DNA of 21,681 nucleotides from an uncultured Phascolarctobacterium sp. (GTDB lineage: Bacteria > Bacillota > Negativicutes > Acidaminococcales > Acidaminococcaceae). Position 1 is the first letter of the stretch. Each line of letters opens with the position of its first letter. The notes under the pieces were generated by a model. The model saw only the letters and a list, made by a program, of their open reading frames with translations, was not told the origin of the DNA and did not search any database. A program made the position numbers and the translations under genes. The stretch lies in the NCBI RefSeq assembly GCF_905212365.1, contig NZ_CAJMEH010000030.1:1-21681 (forward strand), in the 5' to 3' direction. This document shows positions 1-6,052 of this stretch, piece by piece.

Positions 1-54
1 AGCACCTCCTTGCCAAGGAGGGGGTCGCGAGTTCGAATCTCGTTTTCCGCTCCA
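1..54 (+). tRNA. tRNA-Gly(GCC), 5' end cut by the window
   Basis: The anticodon stem is 5-9 paired with 17-21, with a seven-base loop whose bases 12-14 read GCC, so it decodes glycine GGC/GGU codons. The T arm carries the usual GTTCGAATC and the 3' end is CCA-encoded (52-54). The acceptor, D stem and D loop (roughly the first 21 bases) lie outside the window. It is one base from the next tRNA, so the two are probably one transcript. Confidence 0.96.
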
Positions 55-55
55 T

Positions 56-129
56 AGGGGTATAGTTCAATGGTAGAGCAACGGTCTCCAAAACCGTCGA
101 TCTGGGTTCGAGTCCTAGTCCCCCTGCCA
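56..129 (+). tRNA. tRNA-Trp(CCA)
   Basis: This is a complete 74-base cloverleaf. The acceptor AGGGGTA pairs with TCCCCCT except for one T/C mismatch at the sixth pair. The anticodon stem is 81-85/93-97 with loop CTCCAAA, and the anticodon CCA at 88-90 reads UGG. The T loop is TTCGAGT, the discriminator base is G, and CCA is encoded at 127-129. It is probably the last gene of a tRNA operon beginning before the window. Confidence 0.97.
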
Positions 130-140
130 TAGTAAATTAA

Positions 141-168
141 GGCCGAAAGCAAAGCTTCCGGCCTTTTA
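141..168 (+). terminator. Rho-independent terminator of the tRNA operon
   Basis: The stem GGCCG (141-145) pairs with CGGCC (159-163), with inner AAGC/GCTT pairing, and is followed by TTTT. It lies 12 bases after the tRNA-Trp CCA. Confidence 0.85.
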
Positions 169-179
169 TACTGCAGAAT

Positions 180-222
180 AACCCATGCTTCTCTTTGTTA
201 GGGAAGCGAGGGTTGTTTTTTT
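180..222 (+). terminator. Second terminator-like hairpin downstream of the tRNAs
   Basis: AACCC (180-184) pairs with GGGTT (210-214) and GCTT with AAGC inside it; the hairpin runs into TTGTTTTTTT. The stem is interrupted, so it is weaker than the hairpin at 141. It may act as a back-up terminator. Confidence 0.6.
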
Positions 223-540
223 AGAAGAATATTTTACAACAAGGACGCTGGAAAAGTTTAAAGCCTGTCGCTTCGGCGGCAGGGTTAATTTTTACTTGTT
301 TTATTAAATTTCAGTATATTATAATTTACTTAATTACGATTAACTAAATATCGCAAATTCTGCTGCAACAAGTTATGCAGACGAGTTTGTAGCGCTTAGG
401 ATTATCGAAAAAAGTATTGGCAGGGTACAGAAGGCAAAAGCTACAAAAGCATTTATGGCATTAAGAATGGAATGTCCGTTTTTTCTTCTATCCTTAGCAG
501 GAATTTTACCAAAGGCGTAGAATATACATATTTGGAAATT
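223..540. other. Gene-free AT-rich stretch between the tRNAs and the riboswitch
   Basis: No supported coding sequence. The longest plus-strand open frame (about 335-517) has only late internal ATG codons and no Shine-Dalgarno site. The stretch holds a perfect 8-bp hairpin with a TTCG tetraloop (264-271/276-283), a promoter-like pair TTGTTT-18-TATAAT (296-325), and a second pair TTAGCA-18-TAGAAT (494-523) just before the riboswitch. A long minus-strand frame crossing here also covers the riboswitch and cobU start and is taken as fortuitous. Confidence 0.6.
494..523 (+). promoter_or_regulatory. Putative sigma-A promoter of the cobalamin operon
   Basis: TTAGCA (494-499), an 18-base spacer and TAGAAT (518-523). 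This would start RNA near 530, about 13 bases before the first pairing element of the riboswitch. Assigned by eye; the -35 box is imperfect. Confidence 0.45.
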
Positions 541-542
541 TT

Positions 543-700
543 TGACAGGTGCGGCGGCTGCGGCCGCTGCTGAAAAGGGAATACCGGTGCGAATCCGGAG
601 CAGTCCCGCTACTGTAAGCGGAGCCCAGGCAATTATGTCACTGACGCAAGTTGGGAAGGCGCTGTGGGCGATGAAGCTAAGCCAGGAGACCTGCCTGTTG
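543..700 (+). promoter_or_regulatory. Cobalamin (B12) riboswitch
   Basis: The aptamer shows the family's conserved blocks in order: GGTGC near 549, AAAAGGGAAT (573-582), CGGTGCGAATCCGG (585-598), GCAGTCCCGCTACTGTAA (600-617) and the B12 box GCCAGGAGACCTGCC (681-695). The closing stem P1 is formed by 543-549 and 694-700 and includes ACAGG/CCTGT. This RNA family binds adenosylcobalamin or related cobamides. Here it sits directly before five cobamide-assembly genes and is followed by an intrinsic terminator, so the natural reading is transcriptional shut-off when cobamide is plentiful. Confidence 0.95.
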
Positions 701-770
701 CGAAGCCGTGGGCCTACGGGAGATAGGCTGGCTTGCGTGCGCAATTTAATAGAGGATAAGTGTATTTTGG

Positions 771-799
771 AGCCTCCCGCCAGCAGTGGGAGGCTTTTC
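771..799 (+). terminator. Riboswitch expression-platform terminator
   Basis: AGCCTCCC (771-778) pairs perfectly with GGGAGGCT (788-795) around a nine-base loop, followed by TTTTCTT. It lies between the aptamer and the cobU ribosome-binding site. A competing helix is possible: CGGGAG at 717-722 with CTCCCG at 774-779, plus GCT at 727-729 with AGC at 771-773. It would free the operon from termination when ligand is absent (inference). Confidence 0.88.
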
Positions 800-817
800 T
801 TATGAAGGGAGGCTACA

Positions 818-1399
818 ATGGCTGGAAAATTGATTATGGTTACGGGCGGCGCCCGCAGCGGCAAAAGCGAATTTGCCGAAAGCTATGTGCTGCATTTTTC
901 TCCCAAATGCGATTACATAGCGACCGCCGAGATTTTGGACGAGGAAATGGCCGAGCGTGTGCGACTGCACCGTGAGCGGCGCAACGACGGGCGTTGGGTA
1001 AACCACGAAGCGCCGTATCATGCCGAAGAAGTTTTTGGCAAGCTGGGACCAGATACGCAGGCGGTGCTGTTCGACTGCCTGACGATTTATATGTCCAATC
1101 TGTTTTACGGCAAGAACGCGCCGGAAGGTGAATTTTTAGAGCGCTGCGATTACGTTTTCCGCGAGATCGACAAGGTGCTGGAAGCAGCGCGGCGCTGCGG
1201 CAAGATCGTCGTTTTTGTCACCAACGAGGTTGGCGGCGGTATCGTGCCGGATAACCAGATGGCTCGCGAGTACCGCGACCTGGCCGGTTGGGTAAACCAA
1301 AGAGTGGCGCAGGCTGCCGACCATGTGTATTACTGCGTGGCGGGGCAGGCTGTGGACGTGAAGAAATTAGCGTTTAAATTTGAGGATGAAGGAGTATAA
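818..1399 (+). CDS. cobU: Adenosylcobinamide kinase / adenosylcobinamide-phosphate guanylyltransferase
   Basis: A 193-residue bifunctional cytosolic enzyme of nucleotide-loop assembly: it phosphorylates adenosylcobinamide and then transfers GMP to give adenosylcobinamide-GDP. A P-loop GGARSGKS lies at residues 10-17. The segment ending RVRLHRERR places His51 where the guanylylated histidine of Salmonella CobU (His46) sits, and the family block NEVGGGIVP follows near residue 132. Length is normal for CobU. The ATG at 818 has a GGGAGG Shine-Dalgarno site six bases upstream. It is the first gene after the riboswitch terminator. Its stop (1397-1399) is one base before the start of the next gene, which supports translational coupling within an operon. 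Confidence 0.95.
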   Translation: MAGKLIMVTGGARSGKSEFAESYVLHFSPKCDYIATAEILDEEMAERVRLHRERRNDGRWVNHEAPYHAEEVFGKLGPDTQAVLFDCLTIYMSNLFYGKNAPEGEFLERCDYVFREIDKVLEAARRCGKIVVFVTNEVGGGIVPDNQMAREYRDLAGWVNQRVAQAADHVYYCVAGQAVDVKKLAFKFEDEGV

Positions 1400-1400
1400 C

Positions 1401-2411
1401 ATGGAGAATATCGTAATTCCGGCTCTGGACGAGGACAGAGCCCAAGAGGTGCGCCGTGGCTGGCAAACCGTCAATAAATTTGGCAAGGATTTAGGCAAGC
1501 TGGAGGAAATGGTAGAGCAATACGCCGCCATGACCGCTAAGGAGCTGCCGGAAAAGCTGCGTTCGGCCATGGTGCTGATGTGCGGCGACCATGGTATCGC
1601 TAAGTACGGCGTCAGCGCATATCCCCAGGAGGTAACGCGCCAGATGATTAACGGCTATATGCGCGAAACGGCGGGCGCGTCGGTGCTGGCGCGCCATGCC
1701 AAGGCTGATGTGTATGTGTGCGATGCAGGCACGGCTTTCGATTTAAGCGATTTGGACAGGGTGTATCACAAAAAGGTGGCCTGGGGTACTAACGATTTTA
1801 CCCAGGGCCCGGCTATGACACGCCAGCAGGCGGAAGCTGCTTTGCAGGTGGGCATTGAAATGGCCGAACTGTGCATCGACAAGGGCTATAATTTGCTGTA
1901 CACCGGCGAAATGGGTATTGGCAATACGACTTCTACCGCCGCCATTGCCAGTGCCTTTATGGGTCTGGACCCGCTGCTGACTGTAGGCCGCGGCAGCGGT
2001 ATTAACGACGACCGCATGAAGATTAAGCGTCAGGTGGTTATCGACGGCCTGGCGAAGAATAAGCCGGTACAGGGCGACGCTATGGACGTGCTGTGCAAGG
2101 TTGGCGGTTATGACCATGCCGGTCTGGCAGGCGTGATTATCGGCGCTGCCCGCCGCCGCGTGCCGACTATGGTGGACGGCGTTAACGCTACGGCGGCGGC
2201 TTTGTTGGCTTACGGCCTGTATCCTGAAAGCCGCAATTATATGCTGTGTTCTCATTTGAGCAGCGATATTTCCCACAAAAAAATGCTGGAAATAATGCAC
2301 CTGACACCCATCGTGGACGCCGGCATGCGTTTGGGCGAGGGTACCGGAGCCAGTCTGGCTATCGTGGTTTTGCAGGCGGCAATCGATGTGTACAATACTT
2401 TAAGCAGGTGA
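1401..2411 (+). CDS. cobT: CobT-family phosphoribosyltransferase (possible ArsA-type catalytic subunit)
   Basis: 336 residues. The family transfers phosphoribose from nicotinate mononucleotide to the lower-ligand base, making the alpha-riboside phosphate used by CobS. Seen here: GDHGI (62-66), GEMGIGNTT (169-177, Glu170 at the position of Salmonella Glu174) and RLGEGTGA (310-317, Glu313 at the position of the catalytic Glu317). The C-terminus stops without the usual TFEEAGV tail. ATG 1401 is preferred over an in-frame ATG at 1380 because AAGGAG (1389-1394) lies six bases before it and the longer form would overlap cobU. A second CobT homologue two genes downstream suggests a heterodimer like Sporomusa ArsAB, in which this protein would be the ArsA-like active subunit. 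A plain DMB-type CobT remains possible. Confidence 0.9.
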   Translation: MENIVIPALDEDRAQEVRRGWQTVNKFGKDLGKLEEMVEQYAAMTAKELPEKLRSAMVLMCGDHGIAKYGVSAYPQEVTRQMINGYMRETAGASVLARHAKADVYVCDAGTAFDLSDLDRVYHKKVAWGTNDFTQGPAMTRQQAEAALQVGIEMAELCIDKGYNLLYTGEMGIGNTTSTAAIASAFMGLDPLLTVGRGSGINDDRMKIKRQVVIDGLAKNKPVQGDAMDVLCKVGGYDHAGLAGVIIGAARRRVPTMVDGVNATAAALLAYGLYPESRNYMLCSHLSSDISHKKMLEIMHLTPIVDAGMRLGEGTGASLAIVVLQAAIDVYNTLSR

Positions 2412-2415
2412 GGCT

Positions 2416-3150
2416 ATGCGCGATTTTGTAACCTGTCTGGAATTTTTAACCAGGCTGCGCTTTTCCCATCGTACCGATTGGCGCGACGACGATTTTAGCC
2501 GCAGCGTGCCTTATTTTCCGCTGGTAGGTTTGGTTATGGGCTTTTTTATGGGCGCGGTTAATTACGGGCTGTATTACCTGCATACCCCCGATTTGATGCG
2601 GGCCGTGATGCTGATTTTGGCGGAGCTGCTGATTATCGGCGCGCTGATGTACGACGGCTTTATGGATACGTCAGACGGCGTGTTCAGCGCCCGTGATAGG
2701 GAGCGGATGCTGGAAATTATGAAGGACAGTCATGTGGGCTCTAATGCGGTTATTGCGCTGGTGTGCATCGTGCTTTTAAAGGTGGCCGCCTATACGACGC
2801 TGGAGCCGGTAAAGCTGTCTTACGCGCTGGTGGCTATGTACGTCTGCACCCGCACCTTTATGGTCAGCTATATTATCAATTACCCGTATCCGCGCAAGCA
2901 GGGCATCGGATTGATGTTCAAGGCTTATGCCAAGCCCTGGTATACCTATGTGGCCTTTGGGCTGTGCGCCGCGCTGACAGCGGCCTGCGGCCTGCCGTAT
3001 TTATACACGGCATTGGCGGCCTTTGGGCTGTGCCAGTTTATTGCCCGTTTCCTTACAGGGCAGCTGGGCGGCCTGACCGGCGATACCTACGGATTCTTGA
3101 CTGAATGCGGCGTCGTTATTTATTTGATGTGCGCCATATATATTATATAG
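2416..3150 (+). CDS. cobS: Adenosylcobinamide-GDP ribazoletransferase (cobamide synthase)
   Basis: A 244-residue integral membrane protein that joins adenosylcobinamide-GDP to the alpha-riboside (phosphate) of the lower ligand. The hallmark acidic motif DGFMDTSDG lies at 80-88 (Asp80, Asp84, Asp87), followed by RDRERMLEIMKDSHVGSNAV to residue 112; GLTGDTYG near the C-terminus also fits the family. Several hydrophobic spans (about 33-56, 60-80, 110-125, 130-150, 175-205, 230-244) are consistent with a multi-pass protein. ATG 2416 follows AGGTGAGG and starts four bases after the upstream stop. Its placement between the two CobT homologues keeps lower-ligand activation and attachment in one transcription unit. 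Confidence 0.94.
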   Translation: MRDFVTCLEFLTRLRFSHRTDWRDDDFSRSVPYFPLVGLVMGFFMGAVNYGLYYLHTPDLMRAVMLILAELLIIGALMYDGFMDTSDGVFSARDRERMLEIMKDSHVGSNAVIALVCIVLLKVAAYTTLEPVKLSYALVAMYVCTRTFMVSYIINYPYPRKQGIGLMFKAYAKPWYTYVAFGLCAALTAACGLPYLYTALAAFGLCQFIARFLTGQLGGLTGDTYGFLTECGVVIYLMCAIYII

Positions 3151-3161
3151 AGGAGATTATC

Positions 3162-3962
3162 ATGCATATAGAAGAAATTATTCAAAAAATTACGCCCTCC
3201 GATAAAAACTGCGCCAAGCTGGCCCAGGCACGCTTTGACGCGCTGATTAAGCCTGTGGGCAGTCTGGCGCAGCTGGAGCAGATGACTGCGCGCTACGCTG
3301 CCGTTGTGGGCGAATACAATAAGTTGGACTTGGAATATCCTAAGCGCGATTTGCTGGTGTGGTGCTCGCTGCAGGAAACGGCTCAGGCAGAGAAGATTAT
3401 GCAGGTTAAGTGTCCCGTCAACGTGCTGGCGGCAGAAACCGGCGCTAAGGCTGTGGCCTTGGTTGTAACATCCGACAACGAAGCCGACGCTATGGAGGAG
3501 GGCGCCGCTTTGGTGCAGGAGCTGGTGCATGAAAACGGTCTGGGCTTAATCGGCTTTGGCTGCCTGGCTGATGCGGAGGACGTTCTTGTACGCGCCGCTA
3601 TGACCGGCGGTATTTTGCAGGCTGCTTCCATGCGCGTGGCCGTAATGCTGGACGGCGTGGCTGCCTGCAAGGCGGCGCAGGCGGCTGTGGCTTTAGCTCC
3701 TGCCGCTATCGACTACTGCTTTGCCGGGCATGTGTCGTCCGAGCCGGGCGCGGAGGAAGCGCTGAAGGCTTTGGGGCTGGTTGCGCCCCTGCGCCTGAAT
3801 ATTCCCGACGGCGCGGGCGAGGGCGCTGCTTTGTGCTTTACCTTGTTTAACGCTGGGCTCAAGGCCTATAAAGAGATGGAAACCTTCGAGGAAGCCGGCG
3901 TACATGTGGAAATGAAGGAATTTTCCCTGGCCGAGCAGGTAAAAAAGGAGCAGGTACAATAA
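3162..3962 (+). CDS. Second, divergent CobT homologue (possible ArsB-type subunit)
   Basis: 266 residues. Homology to CobT is seen at both ends: IKPVGSLAQLE (29-39) matches the CobT N-terminal signature and METFEEAGV (239-247) the C-terminal one, which the other homologue lacks. The catalytic parts are lost. The region of GDHGI reads WCSLQET (67-73), the GEMGIGNTT region reads GFGCLAD (131-137), and RLGEGTGA is replaced by PDGAGEGAA, which puts alanine where the catalytic glutamate should be. The protein is shorter than CobT (about 350 residues). ATG 3162 follows GAGGAG (3150-3155); an upstream in-frame start at 3105 would overlap cobS and adds no family sequence. Such a partner fits the non-catalytic ArsB subunit of Sporomusa ArsAB, but a decayed paralogue is the alternative. 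Confidence 0.85.
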   Translation: MHIEEIIQKITPSDKNCAKLAQARFDALIKPVGSLAQLEQMTARYAAVVGEYNKLDLEYPKRDLLVWCSLQETAQAEKIMQVKCPVNVLAAETGAKAVALVVTSDNEADAMEEGAALVQELVHENGLGLIGFGCLADAEDVLVRAAMTGGILQAASMRVAVMLDGVAACKAAQAAVALAPAAIDYCFAGHVSSEPGAEEALKALGLVAPLRLNIPDGAGEGAALCFTLFNAGLKAYKEMETFEEAGVHVEMKEFSLAEQVKKEQVQ

Positions 3963-3963
3963 A

Positions 3964-4596
3964 ATGGGCAAGATCTATTTGATTCGCCACGGCGAAACGG
4001 ACAGCAATAAGGGGCATCGCTTTCAGGGGCAGATGGATTTGCCGCTTAACGGCACGGGATTGGCACAGGCGCGGCAGATGGTGCAGTACATGGCCGGTAA
4101 ACGCATCGACGCTATTTATTGCAGCTCTATGCTGCGAGCCTGCATGACGGCCGCCGAGCTGGCGCTGAGCAAAAATTTAGCCTATAAGCCCATGGATTTA
4201 TTAAAGGAAATCAGCTTCGGCGATTGGGAGGGGCTGGAGTACGGCGAAATCAACCGCCGCTGGCCCAGGGAGATGGAGAATTTTTTGCATCGTCCGGCCG
4301 AGTGGGAACCGCCGGGCGGCGAAACCTTTGCCGCCGCGCAGCGCCGCTGCCAGCTGTCCTTTGAGCAAATTTTTGCCGAGCAGGGACACGATAAGAATAT
4401 TGCCATCGTATCCCACGGCGGTATTATTCGCTTGCAGCTGTGCTTGGCTCTGGGCATTCCGCTGAATAATCTGTGGCGCTTGAGCGTCTATAATGTGTCC
4501 GTATCTACCTTGAGCGATTGGCAGGGCTCCCTGTGCGTGGATACGATGAACGTGGCTGATTTTCTGGCGGGTAGCGTAGAAGCGCACGTCGTTTAA
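3964..4596 (+). CDS. cobC: Alpha-ribazole phosphatase, histidine phosphatase family
   Basis: A 210-residue cytosolic protein with the phosphoglycerate-mutase-like fold. LIRHGET carries the phospho-accepting His9. The second active-site histidine is in SHGGIIRL (His151) and the acidic general-acid region is around EISFGDWEG (82-90). The family is broad, so substrate is inferred from context: last gene of the cobamide operon, where CobC removes the phosphate from the alpha-riboside phosphate or cobamide phosphate. The start is two bases after the preceding stop. The best purine-rich site, AAGGAG, is about 13 bases upstream, longer than ideal. No clear hairpin terminator follows. Confidence 0.88.
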   Translation: MGKIYLIRHGETDSNKGHRFQGQMDLPLNGTGLAQARQMVQYMAGKRIDAIYCSSMLRACMTAAELALSKNLAYKPMDLLKEISFGDWEGLEYGEINRRWPREMENFLHRPAEWEPPGGETFAAAQRRCQLSFEQIFAEQGHDKNIAIVSHGGIIRLQLCLALGIPLNNLWRLSVYNVSVSTLSDWQGSLCVDTMNVADFLAGSVEAHVV

Positions 4597-4646
4597 GCAA
4601 GTTGTGAAAAATTTTCTGTAAGATGAAATAATTTACATAACTTTTG

Positions 4647-4675
4647 TTGACTTTTGTTAGTTGCTAATATATACT
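4647..4675 (+). promoter_or_regulatory. Strong sigma-A promoter of the zinc-ribbon gene
   Basis: TTGACT (4647-4652), a 17-base spacer and TATACT (4670-4675): one mismatch to consensus in each box with ideal spacing. Transcription would begin near 4682, leaving a leader of about 124 bases. Confidence 0.8.
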
Positions 4676-4681
4676 GATACT

Positions 4682-4805
4682 AGTGTATCTCAGTGGTCCG
4701 TTTAAGTTACTAACTTCTTCTATCATAGATGACGGAGGAAAGCGCAAGTATATCTTAAGGCGTTCTGTGGGGTATGTTTTATCTATGATTAGGAGTGATT
4801 AAACA
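4682..4805 (+). promoter_or_regulatory. Structured 5' leader of unknown type
   Basis: ATCATAGAT (4722-4730) is perfectly complementary to ATCTATGAT (4781-4789), a 9-bp helix closing a 50-base internal region and ending just before the AGGAG ribosome-binding site at 4791-4795. A separate 13-base dyad AAGTTACTAACTT (4704-4716) lies near the expected start of the RNA. The leader matches no riboswitch I can name; cold-shock-type leaders or a translation-controlling switch are guesses. Confidence 0.5.
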
Positions 4806-5096
4806 ATGAAAGAAGACAAGACTTTAACCTGCTGTGAGTGCAACAACGAATTCGTATTCACTGCTTCCGAGCAAGAGTTTTATGAAGAAAAGGGTTTCAC
4901 TAACGAACCCCGCCGCTGCCCGGCTTGCCGCCAAGCTCGCAAGCAGCGCATGGGCATCGCTACCGAGCGTCCTCAACGCGAAATGTTCCCCGCAGTTTGC
5001 GCTGAATGTGGTAAGGAAACCATGGTTCCCTTCAAACCCTCCAACGATCGTCCGGTATACTGCCGCGATTGCTTCAACGAGCGTAAAAACCACTAA
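4806..5096 (+). CDS. Small protein with two zinc ribbons
   Basis: 96 residues with two four-cysteine knuckle sets: C9-x2-C12 with C38-x2-C41, and C65-x2-C68 with C86-x2-C89, each able to hold one Zn(II). The first half, with FTASEQEFYEEKGF and RRCPACRQARKQR, and the second, VPFKPSNDRPVYCRDCF, match the small Firmicute zinc-ribbon family (zf-trcl-like). Its role is not firmly known; nucleic-acid or ribosome association is often assumed from the basic cysteine-rich character. ATG 4806 follows AGGAGTG. The gene stands alone between its own promoter and terminator, and the near-consensus promoter suggests high expression. Confidence 0.9.
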   Translation: MKEDKTLTCCECNNEFVFTASEQEFYEEKGFTNEPRRCPACRQARKQRMGIATERPQREMFPAVCAECGKETMVPFKPSNDRPVYCRDCFNERKNH

Positions 5097-5117
5097 TTTT
5101 TAGTATTAAAAAGAATT

Positions 5118-5150
5118 AAGGACTGCTGCTTATGGCGGCAGTCCTTTTTG
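5118..5150 (+). terminator. Rho-independent terminator of the zinc-ribbon gene
   Basis: AAGGACTGCTGC (5118-5129) pairs with GCGGCAGTCCTT (5135-5146), 12 bp with one G-U pair and a five-base loop, running into TTTTTG. Confidence 0.92.
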
Positions 5151-5248
5151 CTTACAGGCTTATGTAAGTAAAGTAACAGGGGAAAATTAAATCTTTCTTT
5201 GGAGCATACTTTTGTTACGCTGATTTTACTGTTAATTTTTTTATGGAT

Positions 5249-5263
5249 GTGTTAAAATAACAC
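5249..5263. repeat. 15-bp perfect dyad upstream of ireB
   Basis: GTGTTA-AAA-TAACAC, 28 bases before the ireB ATG and overlapping a possible TAAAAT -10 box (5253-5258). It could be an operator, or chance in AT-rich DNA. No convincing -35 box was found. Confidence 0.35.
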
Positions 5264-5290
5264 TATACACTTATAAGGGGGTGTAATATT

Positions 5291-5551
5291 ATGACTGAAG
5301 TATCTCAGGAAACAATGATGTTTAAACGCCAGCCGGAAAAGCTGGATGTTGCAGAAACGATAAAAGAGGTTTACGCCGCTTTGGAGGCTAAGGGCTATAA
5401 TCCGGTGGACCAGCTGGCAGGCTATCTGCTGAGCGGCGACCCGACCTATATTACCAGTCACGCCGACGCCCGCACCAAGCTGCGCCGTCACGAGCGCTAC
5501 GAGCTGATTGAGGCGATGGTAATCAGCTATTTGAAGCAGATTGGCAAATAG
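5291..5551 (+). CDS. ireB: IreB family regulatory phosphoprotein (UPF0297, YrzL)
   Basis: 86 residues, full family length. The signature GDPTYITSHADARTKLRRHERYELIEAMV (GDPxYIT plus the basic/acidic helix) is clear, preceded by the family's early part with YAALEAKGYNP. In Enterococcus faecalis IreB is phosphorylated on N-terminal threonines by the PASTA kinase IreK; this protein has Thr2 and Thr8, but conservation of that control here is inference. ATG 5291 has an AAGGGGGTG ribosome-binding site. It precedes ruvX by 15 bases, the same order as yrzL-yrrK in Bacillus. Confidence 0.93.
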   Translation: MTEVSQETMMFKRQPEKLDVAETIKEVYAALEAKGYNPVDQLAGYLLSGDPTYITSHADARTKLRRHERYELIEAMVISYLKQIGK

Positions 5552-5566
5552 TAAGGAGTGGACCTG

Positions 5567-5989
5567 ATGCGAACAATGTCCCTCGACGTAGGAACAAGAA
5601 CCATAGGCATTGCCGTCAGTGACCTTTTGGGCATGATTGCCAATGGCGTGGAAACCATTCACCGCACCTCGGAAGAGCGGGATTACGCACGTATTGCCCA
5701 GCTTATTAAGGAGCATGAGGTGGATACGCTGGTTGTGGGCTATCCCAAGAATATGAACGGTACTATCGGCGAGCGGGCGCAGGCCTGCGAGGCTATGGCC
5801 GCTAAGCTGCGGAAAATGTTTCCTGCGGTCAAGGTAGTGCTGTGGGACGAACGGCTGTCGACCGTAGCTGCGGAAAAGGTGCTGGTGGACGCGGATATGC
5901 GCCGCAAAAAGCGGAAAAAGGTTATCGATATGATGGCCGCCGTTGTGATTCTGCAAAATTATCTGGACAGCAAAAGCTTTAAAATTTGA
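5567..5989 (+). CDS. ruvX: Holliday junction resolvase RuvX (YqgF family)
   Basis: 140 residues, RNase H-like fold. LDVGTRTIGIAVSD holds the first catalytic Asp (Asp7), followed by VVGYPKNMNGTIGERA, DERLST and the C-terminal KVIDMMAAVVILQNYL, whose Asp completes the acidic site. YqgF proteins act in 16S rRNA pre-processing in E. coli and as nucleases on junction DNA in vitro. ATG 5567 has AAGGAG (5553-5558) eight bases upstream; an in-frame GTG at 5558 overlaps that site and is less likely. The promoter of the next gene overlaps this stop codon. Confidence 0.93.
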   Translation: MRTMSLDVGTRTIGIAVSDLLGMIANGVETIHRTSEERDYARIAQLIKEHEVDTLVVGYPKNMNGTIGERAQACEAMAAKLRKMFPAVKVVLWDERLSTVAAEKVLVDADMRRKKRKKVIDMMAAVVILQNYLDSKSFKI

Positions 5990-6013
5990 CAGAAGCATGG
6001 TTTATATTATAAA
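5986..6013 (+). promoter_or_regulatory. Promoter of the DUF1292 gene
   Basis: TTGACA (5986-5991), a perfect -35 box overlapping the ruvX stop, a 16-base spacer and TATAAA (6008-6013). It lets the DUF1292 gene be transcribed apart from ireB-ruvX. Confidence 0.65.
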
Positions 6014-6052
6014 ATATCGTGAGTAAGCTATTTTGTGAAAAGAGGTGCACTA

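Noticed and set aside
335..517. Plus-strand frame before the riboswitch that might be a small or decayed gene
   Set aside because: No start codon near its beginning, no ribosome-binding site and no recognisable family; its end falls at the putative cob promoter.
542..547. Perfect TTGACA as a -35 box
   Set aside because: No -10 box follows at 15-19 bases (the DNA there is GC-rich); the bases belong to the riboswitch P1 stem.
373..864. 163-codon minus-strand open frame
   Set aside because: It crosses the B12 riboswitch, its terminator and the cobU start; the alanine run comes from the GC-rich riboswitch stem, and there is no ribosome-binding site or family resemblance.
1401..3962. The two CobT homologues as a recent tandem duplication
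   Set aside because: They differ in length, motifs and tail and are separated by cobS; divergence is far too deep for a recent copy.
5249..5263. Rex-type redox operator before ireB
   Set aside because: The half-sites TGTTA/TAACA are similar, but the spacing is three bases instead of the longer Rex layout.
5252..5998. 248-codon minus-strand open frame opposite ireB and ruvX
   Set aside because: It is fully antisense to two clearly recognised genes; its composition (many His, Leu and Gln) is typical of a shadow frame.
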